Of a DNA stretch of 64,000 nucleotides, positions 1 to 7,133 are shown piece after piece. The DNA lies in contig NZ_WHOH01000003.1 in NCBI RefSeq assembly GCF_009741735.1, forward strand, positions 558,001 through 622,000. The letters run 5' to 3'. Every line of letters begins with the position of its first letter. Position 1 is the first letter of the stretch. This DNA is from Lentibacillus sp. JNUCC-1. GTDB lineage: Bacteria; Bacillota; Bacilli; Bacillales; Amphibacillaceae. The notes beneath the pieces were generated by a model, which worked only from the letters and a program-made list of their open reading frames with translations, was not told the origin of the DNA and did no database searches. Made by a program: the position numbers and the translations under genes.

Positions 1-79
1 AGCCTCGGTGAGACCCCGCAGGTCGTCAGACCGAGGAGGCTCAGCAGCGCCCGCGGAAAGCGCAGTGTTTCCCCCGAGC
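1..79 (-). repeat. Dispersed palindromic intergenic repeat, cut by window edge
   Basis: The reverse complement of this stretch aligns along its length with 26323-26407: both carry CGCTCGGGG..AAACACT, then GGGCGCTG.TGAGCCTCCTCG and GCGGGGTCTCA...AGGCT. It is GC-rich in an AT-rich surround and non-coding. The part before position 1 is missing, so only one arm of the palindrome is present. Repeats of this kind are scattered through many Bacillaceae genomes; their function is not known to me. Confidence 0.75.
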
Positions 80-173
80 GGCTGCGTGAGGCAGGTACAA
101 GTTAGTTCGCAGTTTACGCATACTGTGTCGTGCTGATGTGGATTTGATAAAGATCCTCTCTGTTGCAGCCTGG

Positions 174-202
174 TTGACATTTTATTTTAAATTGAATATA
201 AT
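174..202 (+). promoter_or_regulatory. Consensus sigma-A promoter of the ABC-F leader transcript
   Basis: TTGACA at 174-179 and TATAAT at 197-202 are separated by exactly 17 nt, which is a full match to the vegetative consensus. The expected transcription start is near 209, giving a leader of about 330 nt before the ABC-F gene at 539. A promoter this strong in front of a resistance gene fits a gene held off by attenuation rather than by weak initiation. Confidence 0.85.
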
Positions 203-231
203 TTACTTATTATTTTCGGAAAGGGTGACCA

Positions 232-243
232 ATGGGCAGATGA
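232..243 (+). CDS. Three-codon upstream ORF (Met-Gly-Arg-stop) in the ABC-F leader
   Basis: ATG GGC AGA TGA follows a strong Shine-Dalgarno GGAAAGGGTG at 218-227, about 23 nt after the predicted transcription start. A second tiny ORF, Met-Ser-Asn-stop at 240-251, overlaps it at ATGA. Short leader ORFs are the sensors in ribosome-mediated attenuation of ABC-F resistance genes such as Listeria lmo0919, vmlR and vga(A). That this one is translated is inference; the evidence is the ribosome site and its position. Confidence 0.45.
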   Translation: MGR

Positions 244-328
244 GCAACTAATCCTGTTTTAGATGTGAACCGAAATTTTTGCGCGAACAGGCTGTGACCT
301 GTGTTATTCACTATGCGCTAATATCGGA

Positions 329-346
329 CACAAAGAATGGGATGTT
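329..346 (+). promoter_or_regulatory. Antiterminator arm of the ABC-F attenuator
   Basis: Bases 335-346 (GAATGGGATGTT) can pair without a gap, using two to three G-U pairs, with 467-478 (AACGTCCTATTC), which is the 5' arm of the terminator at 468-500. After one mismatch the pairing continues for five more pairs (329-333 with 480-484). Forming this helix would prevent the terminator. The two structures are mutually exclusive, which is the defining design of a transcription attenuator. Confidence 0.7.
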
Positions 347-467
347 CTGCCTTGTTGGCACTTTTGAGATGCAAAGCACATAAGCCTTTATTTGGCGTGA
401 GCAAAGTTTCGAACGTTGGAATAGTTTGCTGTGCACGACCATACTCAATTGTTTCACAAGCACATTA

Positions 468-500
468 ACGTCCTATTCATTGTGAATGGGGCGTTTTTTT
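468..500 (+). terminator. Leader terminator (attenuator) before the ABC-F gene
   Basis: A 12-bp stem (468-479 with 483-494, three G-U pairs) with a 3-nt loop is followed directly by seven T residues. It lies 39 nt upstream of the start codon and about 290 nt downstream of the promoter, with no full gene between, so it can only act as a leader terminator. Confidence 0.85.
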
Positions 501-538
501 ATTGCCCCGAATTACCAAAAAAGAAATGAGGGCTAATT

Positions 539-2101
539 ATGCAGTTATTGAATATAAATGAAGTGACTCATGATATCAACGGTGAGCGTTTGCTTAATAT
601 TGACCAACTTCAGATCAGAACAGCCGACCGAATTGGGGTAGTAGGTAAAAATGGAAGCGGAAAAACGACCCTTATGAATCTTTTGAGCGGCGAAATAGAA
701 CTTCAAACAGGTTTTATTGAAAAACATGGAAGCTGCCAGTTGCTTCCACAAATTAAAAATGATCACGCCTTTAAAAGTGGCGGTGAGATCACACAAAGCT
801 ATATCGACAAAGCAGTGGCTGCAAAACCAGATATTCTTTTAGCTGACGAGCCAACTGCAAATCTTGACACATCGCATATCGAGAAGCTCGAACAGCAATT
901 CGACCGCTGGCAAGGTGCGCTGGTGATTGTATCGCACGATCGAACATTTCTCGATAAGTTATGTAATAAAATCTGGGAAATTGCAGATACAAAAATAACG
1001 ACTTATACAGGGAACTATTCGGCTTATGAAGCAGAACGCGAACTTGCACTCAGGCACAAGGAAGAGGCGCATCATGCATACGTACAAAAAAAGAAACAAT
1101 TGGAGCGCGCTTTGGAGCTCAAAAGAAAAAAGGCTGCTCAGGCAACGAAGAACCCTGAAGCACATCAGGCACGCGCGACACCTTATTATGCTAAAAAACA
1201 AAAGAAGCTGTATACGACAGCTAATGCTATTCAAACAAGAATAGACAAGTTAGAAAAGGTGGAGAAAGTGAAAGAAGAACCACCGCTTCAAATGAGTCTG
1301 CCGAATGCTGAGACATTGGGAGACCGCATCATCATCCGCGTGAATAACCTTGAAGGCTTCGCAGGGAATAAAGAATTGTGGAAAAAAACAACCTTTCACA
1401 TCAACGCTGGAAATAAGGTCGGGATCGTTGGCAAAAACGGCACAGGAAAAACAACTTTTCTTAAACAACTTGTTCAAGAGAAAGAAGGGATCACAGTCTC
1501 ACCAGCTGTTAAGATGGGATACTTCAGTCAAAACCTGGATATTTTAGATCAGGAAAAGTCTATTTTAGAGAATGTGAAGGGAACTTCTGAGCAGGACGAG
1601 ACGCTTATTAGGGTTGTACTAGGCAGGCTGCATTTTTTTCGCGATGATGTGTTTAAACCAGTCAAAGTACTTAGTGGAGGAGAACGGGTCAAAGTCTCCT
1701 TTGCTAAAATCTTTCTAAGTCAAATCAACACCTTGGTTCTTGATGAGCCGACAAATTTTCTTGACATTCAGGGTGTAGAAGCACTGGAATCTTTGTTAGA
1801 AGATTTTCCTGGCACAGTTATATTTGCAAGTCATGATCGGCGGCTTTTAGAACGTGTTGCCAAACGTCTGCTAGTGATTGAACAGCAGCAACTTTCTATT
1901 TTCGAAGGGGATTATGTGACCTATCAAAATGAGGAAACAATTGAAAAACCTGATAAGATTAACACAGAGCAAATGATTATTGATAACAAAATAACCGAGG
2001 TCCTGGGCAAGCTTAGTTTTGAATCGTCTCCAGAACTGGAAAAGGAATATCAAGAGCTCTTGGAGCAAAAAAGAAATATACAATTGAGTCATGAGCTGTA
2101 A
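539..2101 (+). CDS. ABC-F ribosomal protection protein, Vga/VmlR-like
   Basis: This 520-residue protein has two nucleotide-binding domains and no membrane segment, the ABC-F layout. NBD1 has Walker A GKNGSGKTT near residue 36, a degenerate signature KSGGE, and Walker B LLADEPTANLD. A basic, charged linker (about 165-240) is the arm that reaches the ribosomal exit-site region. NBD2 has GKNGTGKTT, LSGGERVKV and LVLDEPTNFLD. Length, the KSGGE variant and the C-terminal tail match Vga(A) of staphylococci better than housekeeping EttA/YfmR proteins, from memory. Members dislodge lincosamide, streptogramin A or pleuromutilin antibiotics from the ribosome; the drug range here cannot be told. Expression is probably induced through the attenuator upstream. 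The Shine-Dalgarno is GAGGG, and no clear terminator follows. Confidence 0.88.
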   Translation: MQLLNINEVTHDINGERLLNIDQLQIRTADRIGVVGKNGSGKTTLMNLLSGEIELQTGFIEKHGSCQLLPQIKNDHAFKSGGEITQSYIDKAVAAKPDILLADEPTANLDTSHIEKLEQQFDRWQGALVIVSHDRTFLDKLCNKIWEIADTKITTYTGNYSAYEAERELALRHKEEAHHAYVQKKKQLERALELKRKKAAQATKNPEAHQARATPYYAKKQKKLYTTANAIQTRIDKLEKVEKVKEEPPLQMSLPNAETLGDRIIIRVNNLEGFAGNKELWKKTTFHINAGNKVGIVGKNGTGKTTFLKQLVQEKEGITVSPAVKMGYFSQNLDILDQEKSILENVKGTSEQDETLIRVVLGRLHFFRDDVFKPVKVLSGGERVKVSFAKIFLSQINTLVLDEPTNFLDIQGVEALESLLEDFPGTVIFASHDRRLLERVAKRLLVIEQQQLSIFEGDYVTYQNEETIEKPDKINTEQMIIDNKITEVLGKLSFESSPELEKEYQELLEQKRNIQLSHEL

Positions 2102-2216
2102 ATTCAACTGGTGTTAGCATGATCGGTGTAAAGCGGTTTACTTGTGGCATGGCTTTCATGTATCATGGATATGTAGACGAGATCTAAACTTACTTTTATA
2201 AGGAGGTTTCATATAA

Positions 2217-2456
2217 ATGGCGTTTGTCATTCTTGACCCTTGCCAGGGGGAAAAGTCAGGTGAATGTGTGACCGTTTGTCCGGTGGATTGTATTGAAGAA
2301 GGTCCGGATCAGTTTTACATAGATCCTGACATTTGCATAGATTGTGCCGCATGTAAGGCCGTTTGTCCAGTTGACGCAATCGAGGAAGAGTACGATTTGT
2401 CATCTGACCAAGAAATTTTTCTTGAAAAGGCAGAGGAATTTTTCGCGAACCGGTAA
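2217..2456 (+). CDS. Dicluster 4Fe-4S ferredoxin
   Basis: This 79-residue acidic protein carries two cysteine clusters. The second is the full CxxCxxCxxxCP motif (CIDCAACKAVCP, about residues 39-50). The first is arranged as DPC..GECVTVCPVDC with wider spacing at its start, as in FdxA-type seven-iron or 3Fe-4S/4Fe-4S ferredoxins. It is a soluble low-potential electron carrier; its partners are not visible here. A strong AAGGAGG lies 10 nt before the ATG. A Fur-box flavodoxin lies 370 bp downstream, and flavodoxins classically replace ferredoxins when iron is scarce, so the two may be functional alternates. Confidence 0.9.
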   Translation: MAFVILDPCQGEKSGECVTVCPVDCIEEGPDQFYIDPDICIDCAACKAVCPVDAIEEEYDLSSDQEIFLEKAEEFFANR

Positions 2457-2478
2457 GCACATAACAACATATAAAAAA

Positions 2479-2512
2479 AGCGTCCGTTTTCATTGATGAG
2501 AGCGGACGCTTT
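2479..2512. terminator. Bidirectional terminator between ferredoxin and the small reverse gene
   Basis: AAGCGTCCG and CGGACGCTT form a perfect stem with A-rich and T-rich flanks on opposite sides. It closes the ferredoxin gene on the forward strand and the convergent small gene at 2526-2669 on the reverse strand. Confidence 0.85.
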
Positions 2513-2525
2513 TGTTTGCCTTTTA

Positions 2526-2669
2526 TTAATCGTCATTGTCAGTTGCTTCCTCAGCCAGCTTGGCGGCGAGCCAGCGTTGCGCTGTGTCTTCGTCCACTTC
2601 ATAAACCTTGCCTGCCCTGAGCAAATCTCCGTGATAAGCTGTTTGAACATTCATCTTTACTTTTACCAT
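2526..2669 (-). CDS. Small acidic protein of unknown function (47 aa)
   Basis: The start chosen is the ATG at 2669, preceded by GGAGCGG; an upstream in-frame ATG gives a longer, poorly supported N-terminus. The product has a beta-rich first half (VKVKMNVQTAYHGDLLRAG) and a KVYEVDEDTAQRWLAAKLAEEA helix. That pattern resembles short proteins found among phage head-tail genes, but no other phage gene is near. No function can be assigned. Confidence 0.6.
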   Translation of the reverse strand: MVKVKMNVQTAYHGDLLRAGKVYEVDEDTAQRWLAAKLAEEATDNDD

Positions 2670-2760
2670 TAAACCGCTCCTTTTACACATTTCTATTTCA
2701 GTATAATATATATTCCTCTTAATTGACACGACTTAGACACAAAAAGCGAGCTTATTATGT

Positions 2761-2775
2761 TGATAATAATAATCA
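2761..2775 (+). promoter_or_regulatory. Fur box upstream of flavodoxin
   Basis: TGATAATAATAATCA matches the Bacillus 7-1-7 Fur consensus TGATAATNATTATCA with one mismatch. It lies about 50 nt upstream of the flavodoxin start, in the expected promoter area. Binding of Fe-Fur here would repress the gene when iron is plentiful. Confidence 0.65.
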
Positions 2776-2822
2776 ATTTCAATTAAGATAGAAGTAACCG
2801 AATGATATTAAGAAAGTGTGGG

Positions 2823-3287
2823 ATGAACATGTCCAACATATTGATGATATATGCCAGTACGACCGGGAATACAGAGTTGATGGCCGAAGCGATAACGGAT
2901 TATCTCGAAGCATGTCATCACACAGTCGAGATCCGAACGTTTGATTTTGATCCGATTGATGTGGAAGACTTGATTGAATACGATGCGGTGTTAATTGGAA
3001 CACACACATGGGATGATGGAACACTTCCTTATGAGGTCGAAGATTTTGATGAGGAGCTTAACGAGACCGATATCAGAGGTCCGGTATATGGCGTGTTTGG
3101 TTCGGCTGATTCTTTCTATGACACTTATGGCGGTGCGGTCGATATCCTTTGGGAGCATATCAAAGATCTTGGCGGGCATGTTATCCCCCAGAAGCTAAAG
3201 GTCGATCTCACGCCTGATCAGGAAGACATTGAACGCTGCCAGGCTTTCGCTGCAGAAGTATGCAGGTTATTGGATAAGGCCTCTTAA
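2823..3287 (+). CDS. Flavodoxin
   Basis: This roughly 154-residue protein starts with the phosphate-binding loop of short-chain flavodoxins (YASTTGNTE, about residues 10-18), followed by the isoalloxazine loops GTHTWDDGTLPYE and GSADSFYDTYGGAVD. It carries FMN and acts as a one-electron carrier in the cytosol. The start is uncertain between ATG 2823 and ATG 2829, because the upstream GTGTGGG is a weak ribosome site. A Fur box precedes it, so it is probably induced by iron limitation, when it could stand in for the ferredoxin encoded just upstream. Confidence 0.9.
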   Translation: MNMSNILMIYASTTGNTELMAEAITDYLEACHHTVEIRTFDFDPIDVEDLIEYDAVLIGTHTWDDGTLPYEVEDFDEELNETDIRGPVYGVFGSADSFYDTYGGAVDILWEHIKDLGGHVIPQKLKVDLTPDQEDIERCQAFAAEVCRLLDKAS

Positions 3288-3293
3288 ATACAC

Positions 3294-3350
3294 ATCCCCT
3301 TTATCAAAGCAGGCAACAATCGCGGCTTTGCTAAAGGGGATTCTTGTTTT
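3294..3350 (+). terminator. Terminator after flavodoxin
   Basis: A 17-nt arm at 3294-3310 pairs with 3325-3341 with one mismatch, and is followed by TCTTGTTTTG. Confidence 0.75.
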
Positions 3351-3407
3351 GAAATTAAATTGAAGGTCAATTGAGGAATTGAGGGGTTCCGGGATCTAGG
3401 AGCATTT

Positions 3408-3674
3408 TTAACCGTAAAGTTTTTTAAAAATGCCAATATCACGTTCATGTTGATATTGCTTTTCCCAGATTAAATCATTATCTGCTTTTAATGCCCTTAA
3501 TTGATCCAATACTTGTTTGTGGCGCGTATCGCTTTCCTCTTTTATAGAAGTTATATCTTCCTTCATAGAGCTTATATCTCTTTTCATGCTTGTTTGTTCT
3601 TCCATGATCGTTCCCACTGTTTGAACAATTGTCTCAAGCATTTTTTCAATATGATCGGCTTGCTCAGGACTCAT
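3408..3674 (-). CDS. Small coiled-coil protein of unknown function (88 aa)
   Basis: The protein is almost entirely predicted helix. Heptad-like repeats run through MLETIVQTVGTIMEEQTSMK and the repeated SSMKEDITSIKEE segment, and a short ERDIGIFKKLYG tail follows. It has no membrane segment or signal peptide. A consensus AAGGAGG lies upstream of the ATG, so it is very likely translated. Similar small proteins are common in Bacillaceae genomes without an assigned role. It stands alone, reading toward the flavodoxin terminator and away from the divergent recycling operon. Confidence 0.65.
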   Translation of the reverse strand: MSPEQADHIEKMLETIVQTVGTIMEEQTSMKRDISSMKEDITSIKEESDTRHKQVLDQLRALKADNDLIWEKQYQHERDIGIFKKLYG

Positions 3675-3774
3675 CTGTATTCACCTCCTTAACAGCTATT
3701 ATACGTCATGTCGGGATCTATTACGATATGAAAATATAAGAAACATAACTGAAATAATATTTTAAAAAATACCA

Positions 3775-3803
3775 TTGACTTATGGAATATATTTTTATAT
3801 AAT
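3775..3803 (+). promoter_or_regulatory. Promoter of the muropeptide recycling operon
   Basis: TTGACT (3775-3780), a 17-nt spacer and TATAAT (3798-3803) form a near-consensus sigma-A promoter about 190 nt before the lipoprotein gene. The leader contains the inverted pair GTAAG (3841-3845) and CTTAC about 30 nt apart, a possible regulator site or hairpin, but I cannot assign it to the RpiR-type regulator downstream. Confidence 0.75.
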
Positions 3804-3989
3804 TCATTTGAGCGAAATAAAAGGGCTTTCATTTAAACGTGTAAGTCATTTATTTTTGATCAGTTGTAAAGGCTTACTTTTAACAAAAGGGAGGGCACTG
3901 GTTTTCGTTTATTTGTCTACATATTGGAAAATTTAAGCCTTGTCAACATGAAATCGTATTACAAAATAAGAGAGGGGTCTATTCATATC

Positions 3990-5306
3990 ATGATTAAGAA
4001 AAGTTTAACAGGTTTATTGTTGTTGATGGTTTTACTCGTTTTTTCCGCTTGCGGCGGTAATGACGATAATTCATCTTCAAAAGGTGATAATGCTGAAGGT
4101 AATACGAACGAGGGGTCTGAACAAACTGAAATTGAATTTTGGACAATGCAGCTGAAGCCAACATTCACCGATTATATTGAAGGTGTCATCTCTGACTTTG
4201 AAGAAGAAAATCCTAATATTACAGTTAAGTGGCTGGATGTTCCGGCAGCAGATCTTAGTCAGAAGATCTTGACGTCTGTAAGTTCCAACACTGCCCCTGA
4301 TGTGGTGAACCTGAACCCTAACTTCGCGTCACAGCTGGCAGATTTGGATGCCCTGGTTAATATGGATGAAGCAGTTCCTGAAGAAGACCAGAAGCTTTAT
4401 GTAGAAGGCGCTTGGGAAGCCAATCAGATCAATGGAACAACATTTGCGATTCCATGGTACCTGTCTACAGAAGTAATGCTGAATAACACAGCCGTTTATG
4501 AAGAAGCAGGTCTTGATCCTGAAGAGAATTTCCCTGAAACATATGAAGATGCTAAAGAATTGGCTAAAACTGTTAAAGAAGAAACAGGCAAATATGGTTA
4601 CTATCCTTCACTTGATTTGTCCTTAGTTCTGCAGCACATGGTGAAAATGGGCGCAGAATTGACAAACGAAGATGGTACAGAAGCTGCATTTAATACAGAA
4701 GAGGGCCTTTCAACATTTGAATATTTCACAGACCTCTATCAGAACGACCTGATCCCGCGTGAAGCTTTGACAGGTGATCAGAGAAACACAATTGATATGT
4801 ATCAAGCAGGTGAAGTGGGTACATTTATTGGATCACAGTTCATTTCACAAATTAAAGAAAACGCACCTGATGTTTACAAGAACACAGTACCATCTAAAGG
4901 TATTACTGGTAAAAGCGGTAAGAAAACAATTGCTGTTCAAAATATTGTCGTGCCAGAACAAACAGAAAGTAAAGATGCAGCTGTTAAGTTTGCACTCTTC
5001 CTCACAAATGGCGACAACCAGCTTGAGTTTGCCAAGTTGACACCAATTATGCCTTCAAACGTTGAAGCATTGGAAGATCCATACTTCCAAGATGCTGGAG
5101 AAGATGCTGAGCCGATTGATATGGTTCGTATTACCTCTGCATCACAGTTGGACGAGTCAGAGCTTTTAATTAAACCAATGAAAAATTATGATGAACTCAG
5201 ACAAGCTATGCATGACGCCATTTCAGAGGCCATGCTCGGCAACATGAGTCCACAAGAAGCACTCGATCAGGCAGAAGCAGAGTGGAACAATATTCTAAGT
5301 AAATAA
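3990..5306 (+). CDS. Sugar ABC transporter substrate-binding lipoprotein
   Basis: A family 1 extracellular solute-binding protein of 438 residues. It begins with a lysine-rich n-region, a hydrophobic core and a lipobox FSAC, then a low-complexity Gly/Asn/Ser/Glu linker, so it would be anchored outside the membrane. The body shows the usual fold landmarks (EIEFWTM, WLDVPAADLSQKI, IPWYLSTEVMLNN). It is the capture subunit for the two permeases downstream. The neighbours indicate cell-wall sugars or muropeptides as substrate, which is inference. The longer in-frame start at 3924 would precede the signal peptide and is rejected. A terminator behind it should make it more abundant than the permeases. 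Confidence 0.88.
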   Translation: MIKKSLTGLLLLMVLLVFSACGGNDDNSSSKGDNAEGNTNEGSEQTEIEFWTMQLKPTFTDYIEGVISDFEEENPNITVKWLDVPAADLSQKILTSVSSNTAPDVVNLNPNFASQLADLDALVNMDEAVPEEDQKLYVEGAWEANQINGTTFAIPWYLSTEVMLNNTAVYEEAGLDPEENFPETYEDAKELAKTVKEETGKYGYYPSLDLSLVLQHMVKMGAELTNEDGTEAAFNTEEGLSTFEYFTDLYQNDLIPREALTGDQRNTIDMYQAGEVGTFIGSQFISQIKENAPDVYKNTVPSKGITGKSGKKTIAVQNIVVPEQTESKDAAVKFALFLTNGDNQLEFAKLTPIMPSNVEALEDPYFQDAGEDAEPIDMVRITSASQLDESELLIKPMKNYDELRQAMHDAISEAMLGNMSPQEALDQAEAEWNNILSK

Positions 5307-5313
5307 ACAAGTT

Positions 5314-5353
5314 TGGAGGGGGAGAAGGTTAACTTACCTCCCCTTCTTTTTTT
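5314..5353 (+). terminator. Intra-operon terminator between binding protein and permease
   Basis: GGAGGGGGAG and CTCCCCTTC form a stem of about nine pairs with one bulge, followed by TTTTTTT. Partial termination here is the common way to give a binding protein higher expression than its permeases. Confidence 0.75.
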
Positions 5354-5399
5354 AAGACATCATATCGTGATCTGATTTTTAGAATGTGGGGTGAAATAT

Positions 5400-6265
5400 G
5401 TGAAAACAAACAAGCTTACACCATACTTGTTCCTGCTGCCTGGTTGTGTCATATTAGGCGCGTTTATTTTTTATCCGATGCTGCAGGCATTTTGGATGAG
5501 TTTGACGGATTATAATATGATTACAGATCCTGAGTATGTGGGTTTTAGCAATTATGAGACGTTGTTTCAGGATGGTTTGTTTTGGAAAACCTTAACAAAT
5601 ACCTTTATCTATTTGATAGGTGTTGTGCCAGCATTGGTGGTTATACCTATATTTCTGGCTGTTCTGGTGAATCAGAATCTGAGAGGAATTGGTTTCTTCC
5701 GTTCAGCCTATTATATTCCTGTGGTCACCTCACTGGTTGTTGCCGGTATTGCTTGGGACTGGGTCTATAAAGAAAATGGGCTGCTAAACTATGCACTGGA
5801 CGTGCTGAATATTATCTCAGAACCGATCCACTGGTTAACCTCGACGCAAACAGCTATTTTTGCCGTTATGGTCGTAACCGTGTGGAAGGGCTTGGATATT
5901 ATATGATTATTTATCTGGCCGGCTTACAGTCAATTCCTACTGATCTTTATGAAGCTGCGGACATTGACGGAGCCAATTGGTGGCAAAAGATTACCAAGGT
6001 GACGATTCCAAATTTGATGCCATTCGTATTGATTGTCTCCATTATGTCATCGATTGCGGCAATGAAAGTGTTTGAAGAAATTTATATTATGACTGGTGGC
6101 GGGCCGCTGCACAGTTCCGAAACGCTCGTATTCTACATATATACGGAAGCATTTGACCGTCTCAATATGGGGTACGCAAGTGCAGCAGGGGTTATTCTAT
6201 TCCTGCTTACATTGATTCTATCAGCTATCAATATCAAAACAATGGGCAAAGACAACACAGCGTAA
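5400..6265 (+). pseudogene. Sugar ABC permease, MalF/UgpA type (one-base frameshift)
   Basis: The two overlapping halves (to 5906, and from 5882) join into a single permease of about 288 residues if one base is restored near 5893, reading TVWKGLGYYMIIYLAGLQ across the gap. It has six hydrophobic segments and the EAA loop (YEAADIDGANWWQKITKVTIP) that contacts the ATPase. The start is taken as GTG 5400, preceded by GGGGTG; GTG 5391 is also in frame. The break is probably a sequencing error, because its partner permease has the same kind of lesion and the operon is otherwise intact. No ATPase gene is in the operon, so a shared MsmX-type ATPase is expected elsewhere. Confidence 0.82.
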
Positions 6266-6277
6266 GGGGGAACTTGA

Positions 6278-7119
6278 ATGGCAAGCAAATCATCTGACAA
6301 ATCCATTGTAAGAAAATTGTTTTTGTATCTTCTGTTAATTGTTGTAACACTTTTTATGATTGGTCCGTTTTTATGGCTGTTGTCAACGGCATTGAAGTCA
6401 GGGAGCGAAAATATATTTCAGTATCCCCCAAGCTTCTGCCCGAAGAGCCAACTTTAATGAACTTTGTGAAAGTCATGGACACGTTCCCGTTTTGGCGCTA
6501 CCTATTTAATAGTGTCGTAGTTGCTTTTCTAACGGTGTTTTTAAATGTTTTATTCTGTTCTTTAGCCGCTTATCCACTGGCTAGAATGAAGTTTAAAGGC
6601 CGGAATACAATTTTCATTCTGGTGCTCACAACCATGATGATTCCATTCCAGCTTTTAATGATTCCAGTTTACATTATTTCTTTAAATCTTGGCTTGCAAA
6701 ACACCTATCTGGGTATGGTCCTCCCGCACGTCACGACGGCATTTGGTGTGTTTCTTATGCGACAGGCCTTTATCACCGTCCCAAACGAACTTGACGAATC
6801 GGCGCGAATGGATGGTGCCAATAGTTTTCAGATCTGGTACCGCATTTTAATGCCGCTTGTGAAGCCATCGATGGTAACGTTAATGATCTTCACGTTTGTA
6901 TCGGCATGGGGCGACTTCCTATGGCCATTAATCATCGTGAATGATCAAGACATGTTTACACTGCCACTTGGGTTGAATATGCTCCAAGGCACATTCACCT
7001 CGGACTGGCGTCTCATTGCAGCAGGTGCGATCATTTCAATGATTCCAATCATTGTTTTCTTCCTGTTCTTGCAAAAATTCTTTATCAAAGGCGCTATGAG
7101 TGGTGCGATTAAAGGTTAA
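6278..7119 (+). pseudogene. Sugar ABC permease, MalG/UgpE type (one-base frameshift)
   Basis: The ATG at 6278 follows AAGGGGG and opens a frame (MASKSSDKSIVRKLFLYLLL) with a first membrane helix. It runs out of frame at TATCCCCCAAG (about 6425-6431). Restoring one base joins it to the long frame beginning PKLLPEEPTLMNFVKV and gives 280 residues with six membrane segments. The EAA loop (DESARMDGANSFQIWYRILMP) is intact. It forms the transmembrane channel with the preceding permease. The lesion is in a C5-A2 run, typical of a sequencing error. Confidence 0.82.
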
Positions 7120-7133
7120 AGGAGGGTCCATTC

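Noticed and set aside
539..2101. Housekeeping ABC-F (EttA/YfmR/YdiF type)
   Set aside because: The degenerate KSGGE signature, length of 520 and close similarity to Vga(A) in the C-terminal half favour an antibiotic-resistance ABC-F.
2526..2669. Prophage remnant
   Set aside because: A single phage-like small protein is not enough; no integrase, capsid, att site or other phage gene is near.
3841..3880. MurR operator at GTAAG...CTTAC in the recycling leader
   Set aside because: Only five bases are inverted, and no second copy was found to define a motif.
5880..5906. Two separate overlapping permease genes
   Set aside because: Neither half is a complete permease; together with one base they give exactly one MalF-type protein of normal length.
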